From: an uncultured Desulfomicrobium sp.
GTDB taxonomy: Bacteria > Desulfobacterota > Desulfovibrionia > Desulfovibrionales > Desulfomicrobiaceae
Assembly: GCA_937872685.1 (NCBI GenBank)
Contig: CALMTS010000069.1
Location: forward strand, 1-33,792
Direction of reading: 5' to 3'
DNA: 33,792 nt
The notes beneath the pieces were generated by a model. The model did no database searches. It worked only from the letters and a program-made list of their open reading frames with translations, and was not told where the DNA came from. The position numbers and the translations under genes are program-made. Position 1 is the first letter of the stretch. Each line of letters opens with the position of its first letter. This document shows positions 8,182-15,291 of the stretch, in pieces.

Positions 8182-8290
8182 CAGATGGGCCAGATGGCCA
8201 GATGGACGAAATGGACGTTATGGACCTTATGGACAGGGTCGTGCCTGGTCCATAACGTCCATAACGTCCATGAGGTCCATTTCGTCCATC
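8182..8290. repeat. Inverted and tandem ATGGAC 9-mer repeats forming a long hairpin
   Basis: The gap between two convergent genes is built from degenerate 9-base units. Three CAGATGG copies (8182, 8191, 8199) lead into ATGGACGAA, ATGGACGTT and ATGGACCTT on the left, mirrored on the right by GTCCATAAC (twice), GTCCATGAG and GTCCATTTC. The outer 16 bases (8201-8216, GATGGACGAAATGGAC) pair perfectly with 8275-8290. The inner units pair imperfectly, and the right arm has one unit more than the left. No T-tract follows on either strand, so this is not a classical intrinsic terminator, but it could stop or stabilise both convergent transcripts. Confidence 0.8.
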
Positions 8291-8303
8291 AAAACCTCAG
8301 CCT

Positions 8304-9203
8304 TTAAGCCGTGGCGTCCTCGCCGTTCAGCATGGCCAGGACCATGGTCTTTTCCGTGTCCATGCGGCCGCGGACGCTGGCCTGCACGCTGGCCGTGGAG
8401 GAGCCGAACTGCGTCTTGCGGTTGTCGTAAACCTTGTCGATGAGCTTCTCGGCGAACCGGTTTTCGGGCAGGTTCTTGTCCAGGGATTTCATGGCGCGGC
8501 TGAAGATGCGGCTCGCCCCGGCCGGCCCGTGCTGGACCGCCGTGCTCCACAGCGCCTCGCGGGCGGCCGCGGGCAGGGTGTCCATGTCCACGCCGGTGCG
8601 CGCCAGGATTTTGTCCCGGGCGGGTTCGTAGTGGCTGGCGGCGATGAATTCGCGCTGGAGCCGGCCGAACTTTTCGGGGTCCTGGTCGGCGATTTTGCGC
8701 CAGACGTCGGGCATGCGCCCCTTGGTCGAGCCCGTGTTGGCCGGTCCCGCCTTCTTGAGGGCGGCGGCCCATTCGGGCTCCCTGTCCTTCATGAAGGAGA
8801 TGAACTCCTTCATGGTGCCGGGCCTGGAGGCGATCTGGTAGGTGCCGTAGGAGGTCCCGCCGTTGCGGTCGTAGCCGATGGCGCCGACCCCTTCGGTGCC
8901 GGACTCGAAGGCGGCGGAGAGGTCGCCCACAGCGGCGGTGGAGCCGGTTTGCGCGGCGTGGTCGGCCCTGGCGGTGGCGGAAGGTTGACGCATGAGAGCG
9001 GCCAGGCCGTTCAGGGCGCTCTGCATGAGGGAGTTGTCCATGGCCGACCCGCCCAGCCGGGCTCCGAGTTCGCGCGCGCTGCCGCCGTCCATGGCCTGAC
9101 GCATGTGGGTCTGGAACCCTTCACCGGCGGCTGCGGAGCGGCTCCGGCGTTCAGGGGTTGTCCCGAGAATGTTCATCAGTTGGATGGGGTCGATAAGGCT
9201 CAT
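8304..9203 (-). CDS. Putative muralytic/lysozyme-like protein, function unassigned
   Basis: A 299-residue protein on the minus strand. I prefer the ATG at 9203 (MSLIDPIQLM) because GGAG stands seven bases upstream; an in-frame ATG at 9227 lacks a site. The first ~105 residues are low-complexity, Ala/Ser/Arg-rich and without a signal peptide. The C-terminal ~180 residues form a compact domain with FESGTEGVGAIGYD, GGTSYGTYQIASRPGTM, FGRLQREFIAASHYEPARDKIL and ALWSTAVQHGPAGASRIF. An early Glu followed by GTSYGTYQI and later STAVQHG recalls glycan-cleaving folds of the lysozyme type found in phage and secretion-system proteins. I cannot name the family, and the catalytic assignment is inference. 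It is convergent with the J-domain gene and transcribed alone. Confidence 0.7.
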   Translation of the reverse strand: MSLIDPIQLMNILGTTPERRSRSAAAGEGFQTHMRQAMDGGSARELGARLGGSAMDNSLMQSALNGLAALMRQPSATARADHAAQTGSTAAVGDLSAAFESGTEGVGAIGYDRNGGTSYGTYQIASRPGTMKEFISFMKDREPEWAAALKKAGPANTGSTKGRMPDVWRKIADQDPEKFGRLQREFIAASHYEPARDKILARTGVDMDTLPAAAREALWSTAVQHGPAGASRIFSRAMKSLDKNLPENRFAEKLIDKVYDNRKTQFGSSTASVQASVRGRMDTEKTMVLAMLNGEDATA

Positions 9204-9532
9204 GCTTCGTCTCCGCGTCAAAATCATGTCATGAAAAGGGGGCTTTGAGCCCTCGAAGCAGATTTCGGGCCATCCCGCGGAAAACGTCGTTCGAGGGCGC
9301 GATTTTCTAGTGGACGGCCGGACTTATGTTCATTAGATACGCCTCAACTTTTGCCGCGGAAGCGTGGCATTATTTTCCCAACTTTCTTTATCATCCTGTA
9401 CATATTGACATTTTTTCGATGTGGCGATGGCCAGGGCTCGTGCCCGAAGCCGGCGGTCAGACGTGTCCGGGCACGTGACCGCGCGATGTGCGCTAGCCTG
9501 TCTCCCGCGGCCAGCCTTCGTGGGGTTTGGGT
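9204..9532. other. Divergent intergenic region (about 330 bases)
   Basis: The gap separates two divergently transcribed genes and must contain both promoters. It has a perfect 9-bp inverted repeat, GCCCTCGAA (9249-9257) and TTCGAGGGC (9290-9298), about 45 bases upstream of the minus-strand gene, and an AT-rich stretch (about 9340-9420) with a TTGACA hexamer at 9405-9410. I find no well-spaced -10 partner, so no promoter is called. Confidence 0.5.
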
Positions 9533-10570
9533 ATGCATTTGAGGTCCTTCGAATATTTTCGGGCCGTGACCATCGTCATCATCGTCCTGGGGCACAGCTA
9601 CGGCATCGCGGGCTGGGAACTCGAGACGTTCTGGGACCGGGCCCTGGCCAACCTCATATCGGGCGGCACATCGCTTTTCGTGTTCATCTCGGGATTTCTT
9701 TTCCATCACGTCTTCTATCCCAAATTTCATTACGCAACATTCATCAAGAAGAAATTCAAGAATGTGTACGTGCCGTATCTGCTACTCTCCATATTTCCCG
9801 TGTGCATGGCCCTGTACACACGAATCCCGTATGAAGAGTTTTATTTTGGACCAGAGAATACTTTTTTTGATCAGATAATTCGCCCTGTTTTACTTCATTA
9901 CTGGTATGGAGGAGTCATGGTATATTGGTATATACCTTTTATCATGGCTGTTTTTCTTATATCTCCTGTCTATATAAAATTCATTCATTTGACTACAAAG
10001 AGCAAGATTATTCTGGTTTCAGCTTTGACCGTTCTTTCTCTCTTTATGCACCGGCCTGTGAATAACTGGTCTGTGGTTCAGTCGGTGATATATTTTTCGC
10101 CGGTGTACATGTTTGGAATTTTGTGTTCCATGGAACGTGACTGGATATATGAGAAATTTCGCGGAAAAGACGGCTTGATTTTTCTTTTTGTGATTTTTCT
10201 GGCGATTTTACAGGCAGCTGTCATGAAAACGAGCGGAAATCTGCAGAAATCGCCCTTCGAGTTCAACGGAATCGACATCTCCCTGCTGCAGAAGATGAGC
10301 CTGTGCGTGTTCTTCATGGTCTTCCTGCACCGCTTCGAAGACCTTGATTCCAAGCTTCTCAAACAGTTGGCGGCCTCCAGCTTCTCCATCTATTTCCTGC
10401 ACGGATGGTTCATCTACTTCATCTGGCTGGCCAAGGACCTGTACGCCCCCATCGCCGGGCTGCATCTGCTCCCTTTCCTCTCCGCCCTGGTCATATGGGT
10501 GTCCTACGCCACGGCCCTGCGCATCAGAAAGGCCTTTCCGGACAAGAGCCGCATGATCATCGGCTGGTAG
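9533..10570 (+). CDS. Acyltransferase 3 family membrane protein
   Basis: A 345-residue integral membrane protein with about ten hydrophobic segments, typical of the acyltransferase_3 (COG1835/COG3274-like) family that acylates cell-surface sugars or lipids. The family's early histidine is in LGHSYGIAG, and SGGTSLFVFISGFLFHHVF is the next conserved block. ASSFSIYFLHGWFIYF near the end is the usual late signature. I chose the ATG at 9533 (GGGG at 9522-9525) over an in-frame TTG at 9527. It stands alone between a divergent gene and potD. The middle of the gene (about 9700-10240) is strikingly AT-rich compared with both its own ends and all neighbours, which suggests acquisition or recombination. 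The acceptor substrate is unknown. Confidence 0.85.
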   Translation: MHLRSFEYFRAVTIVIIVLGHSYGIAGWELETFWDRALANLISGGTSLFVFISGFLFHHVFYPKFHYATFIKKKFKNVYVPYLLLSIFPVCMALYTRIPYEEFYFGPENTFFDQIIRPVLLHYWYGGVMVYWYIPFIMAVFLISPVYIKFIHLTTKSKIILVSALTVLSLFMHRPVNNWSVVQSVIYFSPVYMFGILCSMERDWIYEKFRGKDGLIFLFVIFLAILQAAVMKTSGNLQKSPFEFNGIDISLLQKMSLCVFFMVFLHRFEDLDSKLLKQLAASSFSIYFLHGWFIYFIWLAKDLYAPIAGLHLLPFLSALVIWVSYATALRIRKAFPDKSRMIIGW

Positions 10571-10647
10571 CCGCCGTCACCTCCGGCCACGCGGCAGGGC
10601 ATTCCGACGCTGCGCCTGGGTTCCCGCATGTGTTCCGTTTCCTTTTT

Positions 10648-10682
10648 GAAACGGCTGCTGACGGGGTTGTTTCGGCCGTTTC
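10648..10682. repeat. 8-bp inverted repeat between acyltransferase gene and potD
   Basis: GAAACGGC (10648-10655) is the reverse complement of GCCGTTTC (10675-10682) with a 19-base loop. There is no T-tract after it. It could be a weak terminator for the acyltransferase gene or an operator upstream of potD; nothing decides between these. Confidence 0.35.
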
Positions 10683-10719
10683 GAAGCTGTCTATAACCTG
10701 TCGTTGTCCTGTCACATGC

Positions 10720-10748
10720 TTGTCAGTTTTGGTTGCCAGTGGTAGAAG
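10720..10748 (+). promoter_or_regulatory. Candidate sigma70-type promoter of potD
   Basis: TTGTCA (10720-10725) and TAGAAG (10743-10748) are separated by 17 bases. The predicted start near 10755 leaves a leader of about 36 bases that includes AAGGAG at 10777-10782. The -10 box is only a fair match. Confidence 0.4.
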
Positions 10749-10790
10749 CCGTACTGGTTTTCCACCACACCCTCATAAGGAGAATTTCGT

Positions 10791-11846
10791 ATGAAACGGA
10801 TCGTTCTGCTGGCAGTTCTGATGCTTGCCGGGTCTTCCCTGGCCATGGCCGACACCTTGCAGCTGCTGACCTGGAAAGGCTACGCGCCCAAGGAACTCGT
10901 GGACAAGTTCGAAGCCGAGACCGGCGTCAAGGTCGAGGTGACCTATTCCAACAACGAAGAGATGATCGCCAAGCTGCGTGCCACCCGCGGAGCGGGCTTC
11001 GATCTGGCCCAGCCCAGCCAGGACCGCATCTCCTCGGTGCAGGAGGAGTTCGGCATCTATCAGCCCATCGACTATGCCAAGATCCAGTCCGACCTGTTCA
11101 TCCCCTCCATGCTCGAAGCCGTGAAGAAGAACACCCTGGTAGGCGGCAAGTCCTATGCCGTGCCGTTCTGCTGGGGCACCTCGGGCCTGGTGGTCAACAC
11201 CGCCCAGGCCAAGGGCGCCACGTCCTGGAAGGCGCTGATCGATCCGCAGTACAAGGGACGCATCAGCTACCGCCTGAAGAGGCCCGCGCTCATCGGCCTG
11301 GGATTCGCCCTGGGCTATGACCCCTTCGCCCTGTACGGCGACGAGAAGGCCTATGGCGAGATGCTGGACAAGATCGAAGCCGAGCTGATCAAGGCCAAGC
11401 CCCTGGTCAAGAACTACTGGGCCAACGGCGATCAGCTGCTGGAATCCGTCCGCTCGGGCGAGGTGACCGTGGCCGAGGCGTGGGACAACGGCGGCTGGAA
11501 GCTGCATGAGGAAAACAAGGACCTCGACTTCGTGGCCCCGAGCGAAGGCGCCCTGGGCTGGATCGATACCTTCACCATCCCGGCCAAGGCCAAGAACGTC
11601 GACGCCGCCTACAAGTGGATCAACTTCATGCTCAAGCCCGAAAACAGCGGCGCCTTCACCTCCGCCGAGAAGACCCCCACGGCCTCCAAGGGCGCCGGCC
11701 CCTTCATCGACCCGGCCTTCCAGGCCAACTTCGACCGTTCCTTCCCCCAGGCGGTCATCGACAACATCAAGTGGTATCCGCCCGTTCCTGCCAAGCTCGA
11801 AGCCATGGAAGGCAAGGTGCTGGACAAGGTCAAGGCCGCCAACTAA
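10791..11846 (+). CDS. potD: Polyamine-type ABC transporter substrate-binding protein (PotD family)
   Basis: A 351-residue periplasmic binding protein with a clear signal peptide (MKRIVLLAVLMLAGSSLAMA, cleavage before DTLQLL). The mature start LQLLTWKGYAPKELVDKFEAETGVKVEVTYSNNEEMIAKL is the classic opening of spermidine/putrescine-binding proteins. LVVNTAQAK, VAEAWDNGGW and GALGWIDTFTIPAKAKNVDAAYKWINFML are the further family blocks. It captures a small cationic substrate, most likely a polyamine, and delivers it to PotBC. AAGGAG sits eight bases before the ATG. The gene leads a four-gene operon, and a strong hairpin after it should make its mRNA more abundant than that of the membrane subunits. 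Exact ligand specificity is not visible. Confidence 0.9.
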   Translation: MKRIVLLAVLMLAGSSLAMADTLQLLTWKGYAPKELVDKFEAETGVKVEVTYSNNEEMIAKLRATRGAGFDLAQPSQDRISSVQEEFGIYQPIDYAKIQSDLFIPSMLEAVKKNTLVGGKSYAVPFCWGTSGLVVNTAQAKGATSWKALIDPQYKGRISYRLKRPALIGLGFALGYDPFALYGDEKAYGEMLDKIEAELIKAKPLVKNYWANGDQLLESVRSGEVTVAEAWDNGGWKLHEENKDLDFVAPSEGALGWIDTFTIPAKAKNVDAAYKWINFMLKPENSGAFTSAEKTPTASKGAGPFIDPAFQANFDRSFPQAVIDNIKWYPPVPAKLEAMEGKVLDKVKAAN

Positions 11847-11854
11847 CAGCTGAA

Positions 11855-11894
11855 AAGGTCCGGAGCGATTGCGCTTCGGACCTTCATTTTTTTT
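11855..11894 (+). terminator. Terminator-like attenuator between potD and potA
   Basis: A 13-bp stem (11855-11867 with 11872-11884, one G-T pair) closes a four-base loop ATTG and is followed by CA and eight T (11887-11894). It has full intrinsic-terminator form yet lies inside the operon, 15 bases before the potA start. Partial termination here would give excess binding protein over transporter. Confidence 0.8.
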
Positions 11895-11909
11895 CGACAA
11901 GGAAAGCGC

Positions 11910-12998
11910 ATGCAACACGATCTGGTCATTTCCCGTCTGGTCAAGGAGTTCGGAACGTTCAGGGCCGTGGACGACGTGTCCTTCGAGGTGCCCAAGGGCT
12001 CCTTCTTTTCCATCCTCGGCCCCTCGGGCTGCGGCAAGACGACGCTGCTGCGCATGATCGCGGGCTTCGAGGAACAGACTGGCGGGAACATCGAGATCAG
12101 CGGCCAGGACATGCGCGGGGTCACGCCCAACAGGCGGCCCGTGAACCTTGTTTTCCAGCACCTTGCGCTTTTCCCGATGATGGACGTGGCCGAGAACATC
12201 GCCTTCGGCCTTCGGCGCCGCAAGGTGCCCGCGGCCGAGATCCGCAGGCGCACGGAGGAGATCCTGGAACGGGTCGATCTGCCCGGTTACGGCGCCAAGC
12301 GCATCCACCAGCTCTCCGGCGGCCAGAAGCAGCGCGTGGCCATCGCCCGCTGCCTGGTGCTCGACCCCAAGCTGCTGCTCCTGGACGAACCCCTGGGCGC
12401 CCTGGACCTGAAGCTCAGGGAGCAGATGAAGGTCGAGCTCAAGAAACTCCAGGCCAAGGTCGGCACGACCTTCATCTACATCACCCACGACCAGTCCGAG
12501 GCACTGGTCATGTCCGACACCGTGGCGGTCATGAACCGCGGGCGCTTCGAGCAGGTCGGCTCCCCGCAGGAACTCTACGGGGACCCGCAGACGCCCTTCG
12601 TGGCGGGGTTCGTCGGGGACAACAACCGCTGGGAAGGCACGGTGGAGGAAATGGACGGGGAGACCGTCCTGATCCGCACCGACGAGGCCCTGGTCTTCCG
12701 CGCGCGCCGCAAGGCCGATGCGCACAAGGGCCCGGCGACCCTGTTCCTGCGGCCCGAGGCCATGGTCATCGATCCGGCCGGAACCGACGGGCTGAACACG
12801 TTCCCGGTCACGGTCAAGGCCATCCTGTTCGACGGCGCCAACAGCCGTCTGCTGACGGCGGCCCCGTCGGGGCACGAGCTCCTCGTGGCCCTGCCCCAGA
12901 ACCGCGCTTTCGACCACATCCGGCCCGGCGCGGAGATCACCCTGGGCTGGCACCCCCACTCGGGCATCGTCTTCGCCCGCGGGGAGGAGCGCCCATGA
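11910..12998 (+). CDS. potA: Polyamine-type ABC transporter ATPase (PotA family)
   Basis: A 362-residue ATP-binding subunit. Walker A is GPSGCGKTT from residue 37, the Q-loop lies in LVFQHLALFPMM, the ABC signature LSGGQ is at 135-139, Walker B LLLLDEP is at about 155-161, and the switch histidine is in YITHDQSEA. A C-terminal TOBE_2-type regulatory domain follows from about residue 240 (NRWEGTVEEMDGETVLIRT to the end). It powers import through PotB/PotC. AAGGAA lies 8-10 bases upstream of the ATG, just after the internal terminator. The stop codon overlaps the potB start (ATGA), so translation of the two is coupled. Normal length for the family, with all motifs intact. Confidence 0.93.
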   Translation: MQHDLVISRLVKEFGTFRAVDDVSFEVPKGSFFSILGPSGCGKTTLLRMIAGFEEQTGGNIEISGQDMRGVTPNRRPVNLVFQHLALFPMMDVAENIAFGLRRRKVPAAEIRRRTEEILERVDLPGYGAKRIHQLSGGQKQRVAIARCLVLDPKLLLLDEPLGALDLKLREQMKVELKKLQAKVGTTFIYITHDQSEALVMSDTVAVMNRGRFEQVGSPQELYGDPQTPFVAGFVGDNNRWEGTVEEMDGETVLIRTDEALVFRARRKADAHKGPATLFLRPEAMVIDPAGTDGLNTFPVTVKAILFDGANSRLLTAAPSGHELLVALPQNRAFDHIRPGAEITLGWHPHSGIVFARGEERP

Positions 12999-13831
12999 AA
13001 CGATCCGGCCTCTTCTGGGTCTTCCTGACGCCGGTCCTGATCTGGCTCTTCCTGCTCATCGTGCTCCCGCACCTGGACCTGCTCATCCTGAGCTTTCGGG
13101 CCGACGGGGGCTGGAGCCTGGAGAACTACGGCAACTTCTTCACCGAGCCCATCTATTGGCTGACCTTCGTGCGCACGGCGGCCTACTCCATCATCACCAC
13201 GTTTCTCACGCTGGTCGTGTCCCTGCCCGTGGCCTTCTACATCACCAAGCTCTCCCGGCCGGGGGTGCGCGGCTTCCTGATGGTCCTGCTGCTCCTGCCG
13301 TTCTGGGTCAGCGAGCTGGTCCGCGTCTACGGGTGGATGATCCTGCTGCGCGAGTCCGGCGTGCTGAACTACTTCCTGCTGCAGCTCGGGCTTCTGGAAC
13401 GTCCCGTGGAGATGCTCTACAACGACGCGACCATGATCATGGGCCTGGTCTACACGTCCATGCTCTTCATGGTGGTGCCCCTGGTCTCGGTCATGGAGAG
13501 CCTCGACGACAGCCTGGTGGAGGCCGCCTACGACCTCGGCGCGAGCAAGATCTGCATCTGGCGCACGATCATCATCCCGCACTGCAAGCCGGGCATCACC
13601 TCCGGCGCCATCGTGGTCTTCATGCTGGTGCTCGGCAATTACCTCACGCCCAACCTCATGGGCGGCAAGAACTCCCTGTGGTTCACGGAGCAGATCTACA
13701 ACCAGTTCATCGCCAGCTTCAACTGGAACCAGGGCGCGGCCTTCGGCTTCCTGCTGCTGGTGCTGAGTTCGGGCATCATCTGGGTCGGGCTCAAGATCAC
13801 CGGCCAGAAGCTGGACGAGGTGGCGTCATGA
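12995..13831 (+). CDS. potB: Polyamine-type ABC transporter permease (PotB family)
   Basis: A 278-residue inner-membrane permease with six predicted helices. The first is at residues 6-29, and the typical GRSAAY-like entry to the transport domain appears as FVRTAAYSIITTFLTLVVSLPVAFYI. The EAA loop that docks on PotA reads EAAYDLGASKICIWRTIIIPHCKPGI. It belongs to the binding-protein-dependent transport family and forms a heterodimer with PotC. It starts in a 4-base overlap with potA and ends in a 4-base overlap with potC. The earlier in-frame extension upstream of the ATG is only shadow coding of potA. Confidence 0.92.
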   Translation: MKRSGLFWVFLTPVLIWLFLLIVLPHLDLLILSFRADGGWSLENYGNFFTEPIYWLTFVRTAAYSIITTFLTLVVSLPVAFYITKLSRPGVRGFLMVLLLLPFWVSELVRVYGWMILLRESGVLNYFLLQLGLLERPVEMLYNDATMIMGLVYTSMLFMVVPLVSVMESLDDSLVEAAYDLGASKICIWRTIIIPHCKPGITSGAIVVFMLVLGNYLTPNLMGGKNSLWFTEQIYNQFIASFNWNQGAAFGFLLLVLSSGIIWVGLKITGQKLDEVAS

Positions 13832-14682
13832 TCCGCTCGCTGCCGAGATCCAGAGCCTACGACAGGGCCTTCGTCGTCTTTGTCGTCCTGTATTTCATCT
13901 TCCTTTTCGCGCCGCTGCTGGTGACGTGCGTGCTGGCTTTCAACGACTCGGACTTCCCGTCCCTGCCCTGGCGGGGTTTCACCCTGGACTGGTTCCTCGC
14001 GGCCGGGCCGAAGCGCGTCGGCATTTTCGAGGACCCGGACAACCTGCGCGCCATCTGGGTCAGCTTCCGGACGGCCGTCTGGGTCTCCATGTCCTGCGTG
14101 GCGGTGGGGGTGTGTGCGGCCTTCCTGTTCGAGCAGGAGAATTTCAGGGGGAAGAATTTCCTCTACTTTCTCATGCTCGCCCCGCTGGTCATCCCGGGCG
14201 TCATCCTGGGCATCTCGATCCTGCTGGGCGCGACCACGGCGGGCATCTATTTCGAGGACCACTGGAACCTCGACATCGAACTCTTCCGGCCCAGCTTCTG
14301 GCTGGTGGTGGCGGGGCAGTTCTCCTTCATCACCACCTTCGTGACCCTGGTGGTCTCGGCCCGGCTGCGCAAATTCGACCATTCCCTCGAAGAGGCCGCC
14401 CTGAATCTCGGCGCCACCCGCCTTCAGGTCATCTGGTACATCACGCTGCGCTATCTGCGCCCGTCCATCATCGGTTCGGCCGCGGTGGCCTTCCTGATGA
14501 GCTTCGAGAATTTCAACACCACGCTCTTCCTGGTCGGCTCCCAGCCCACGCTGCCCATCAACCTCTACCTGCAGGTGCGCGACGGCTCCACGCCGGTCAT
14601 CAATTCCATCTCGTTTCTGCTGATCCTGGGGACGTCGGTGCTGGCGCTGGCGAATCTGTACTTTGACAGAAAGCAGGAATGA
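13828..14682 (+). CDS. potC: Polyamine-type ABC transporter permease (PotC family)
   Basis: A 284-residue second permease with six predicted helices. Markers are LYFIFLFAPLLVTCVLAFNDSDFPSLPWRGFTLDWF (the PotC-like opening), a conserved transport domain, and the EAA loop EEAALNLGATRLQVIWYITLRYLRPSI, followed by SFENFNTTLFLVGSQPTLPINLYLQVR. It pairs with PotB. A slightly longer second periplasmic region (GATTAGIYFEDHWNLDIELFRPS) is present. It is the last gene of potDABC, whose order differs from the E. coli potABCD order, and is followed by a bidirectional terminator. Confidence 0.92.
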   Translation: MIRSLPRSRAYDRAFVVFVVLYFIFLFAPLLVTCVLAFNDSDFPSLPWRGFTLDWFLAAGPKRVGIFEDPDNLRAIWVSFRTAVWVSMSCVAVGVCAAFLFEQENFRGKNFLYFLMLAPLVIPGVILGISILLGATTAGIYFEDHWNLDIELFRPSFWLVVAGQFSFITTFVTLVVSARLRKFDHSLEEAALNLGATRLQVIWYITLRYLRPSIIGSAAVAFLMSFENFNTTLFLVGSQPTLPINLYLQVRDGSTPVINSISFLLILGTSVLALANLYFDRKQE

Positions 14683-14720
14683 GGGCTGCGCGGGGTTTGA
14701 CTTTCAGGCGTTCAAAGCCC

Positions 14721-14750
14721 AAAAAAAAAGCCGCTGAATGCGGCTTTTTT
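14721..14750. terminator. Bidirectional intrinsic terminator
   Basis: GCCGC (14730-14734) pairs with GCGGC (14740-14744), flanked by nine A on the left and six T on the right. It therefore works in both directions, ending potDABC on the plus strand and the zinc-ribbon gene on the minus strand, whose stop is about 20 bases away. Confidence 0.85.
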
Positions 14751-14770
14751 CGTTCCAGGGCGGGCAGGGG

Positions 14771-15088
14771 TCATTTGCGGGCGCTTTTGTTGATGGTCTC
14801 CACGAGTTCCGCTGCGGCCTGGGACGAGGCGGCCTGCTGGGCCTGGTCGTCGAGGGACTGGGCCTTGGGCCAGCGGCAGCGGTGGTAGGAGATGGTCGCT
14901 TTCTGCGACAGTTGTTCTATCTTGGCGAGCATGACGCCCATGGCATCCTGGGTTATGGTCACGTGTCCGCATTCGGCGCACCTGGGCGCAGGCACGTCTT
15001 CGAAACAGAACAGGTGGTTCCGGCACTCCATCTGATAGGAGATGTTTTCTTCGGCGACGCAGTCGCTTCCGCATTTTTGGCAGATCAT
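14771..15088 (-). CDS. Small zinc-ribbon protein (YgiT-type finger-like)
   Basis: A 105-residue protein on the minus strand. Two CxxC pairs (C3-C6 and C37-C40) flank a short beta-rich segment with extra cysteines at 10, 22 and 28. The block VPAPRCAECGHVTITQDAM resembles the end of the YgiT/MqsA-type zinc finger (VPAxxCxxCG). Unlike MqsA there is no helix-turn-helix domain after it. The C-terminal half is a polar, probably coiled helix (LDDQAQQAASSQAAAELVETINKS). Start ATG at 15088 with GAGG five bases upstream. Possibly a metal-binding regulatory or structural protein. No partner toxin gene is next to it, so a toxin-antitoxin role is not supported. Confidence 0.75.
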   Translation of the reverse strand: MICQKCGSDCVAEENISYQMECRNHLFCFEDVPAPRCAECGHVTITQDAMGVMLAKIEQLSQKATISYHRCRWPKAQSLDDQAQQAASSQAAAELVETINKSARK

Positions 15089-15128
15089 GGCAACCTCGTA
15101 TGGTCTGATTTAACCTCGACAATCGTTC

Positions 15129-15157
15129 CTTATAAGCATGTTTTCCGCATTTGGCAA
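15129..15157 (-). promoter_or_regulatory. Candidate sigma70-type promoter of the zinc-ribbon gene
   Basis: Read on the minus strand, TTGCCA (15152-15157) and TATAAG (15129-15134) are exactly 17 bases apart. The predicted start lies about 34 bases before the ATG at 15088. Both hexamers are good matches and the local sequence is AT-rich. Confidence 0.6.
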
Positions 15158-15291
15158 TTGGTTGTCTACCTTGTTGAAATCATGCTTTTTTATATTTTTT
15201 CCGGCGGCAGTATCCGGGTTGTCGTCCCGGATTGTGGCGGTCGCGGTATCGTGCACGTTGGCACTCATCTTGTATAAACTCTGGAGGAAAC

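Noticed and set aside
8182-8290. Repeats between convergent genes as a CRISPR array
   Set aside because: Units are 9 bases, degenerate, without spacers, and arranged as an inverted pair.
8227-8772. Minus-strand open frame beginning inside the 9-mer repeats and reading Met-Asp-X units
   Set aside because: It overlaps the muralytic-like gene in another frame and comes from the repeat sequence itself; no start signal.
14771-15088. Zinc-ribbon protein as an MqsA-type antitoxin
   Set aside because: No helix-turn-helix domain and no adjacent small toxin gene; only the finger resembles MqsA.
15259-15274. TGGCAC-N5-TTGTA, a sigma54-like match upstream of the dehydrogenase gene
   Set aside because: A start about 12 bases downstream would fall within the GGAGG ribosome-binding site at 15283-15287, leaving almost no leader; the overlapping TATAAA has the same problem.
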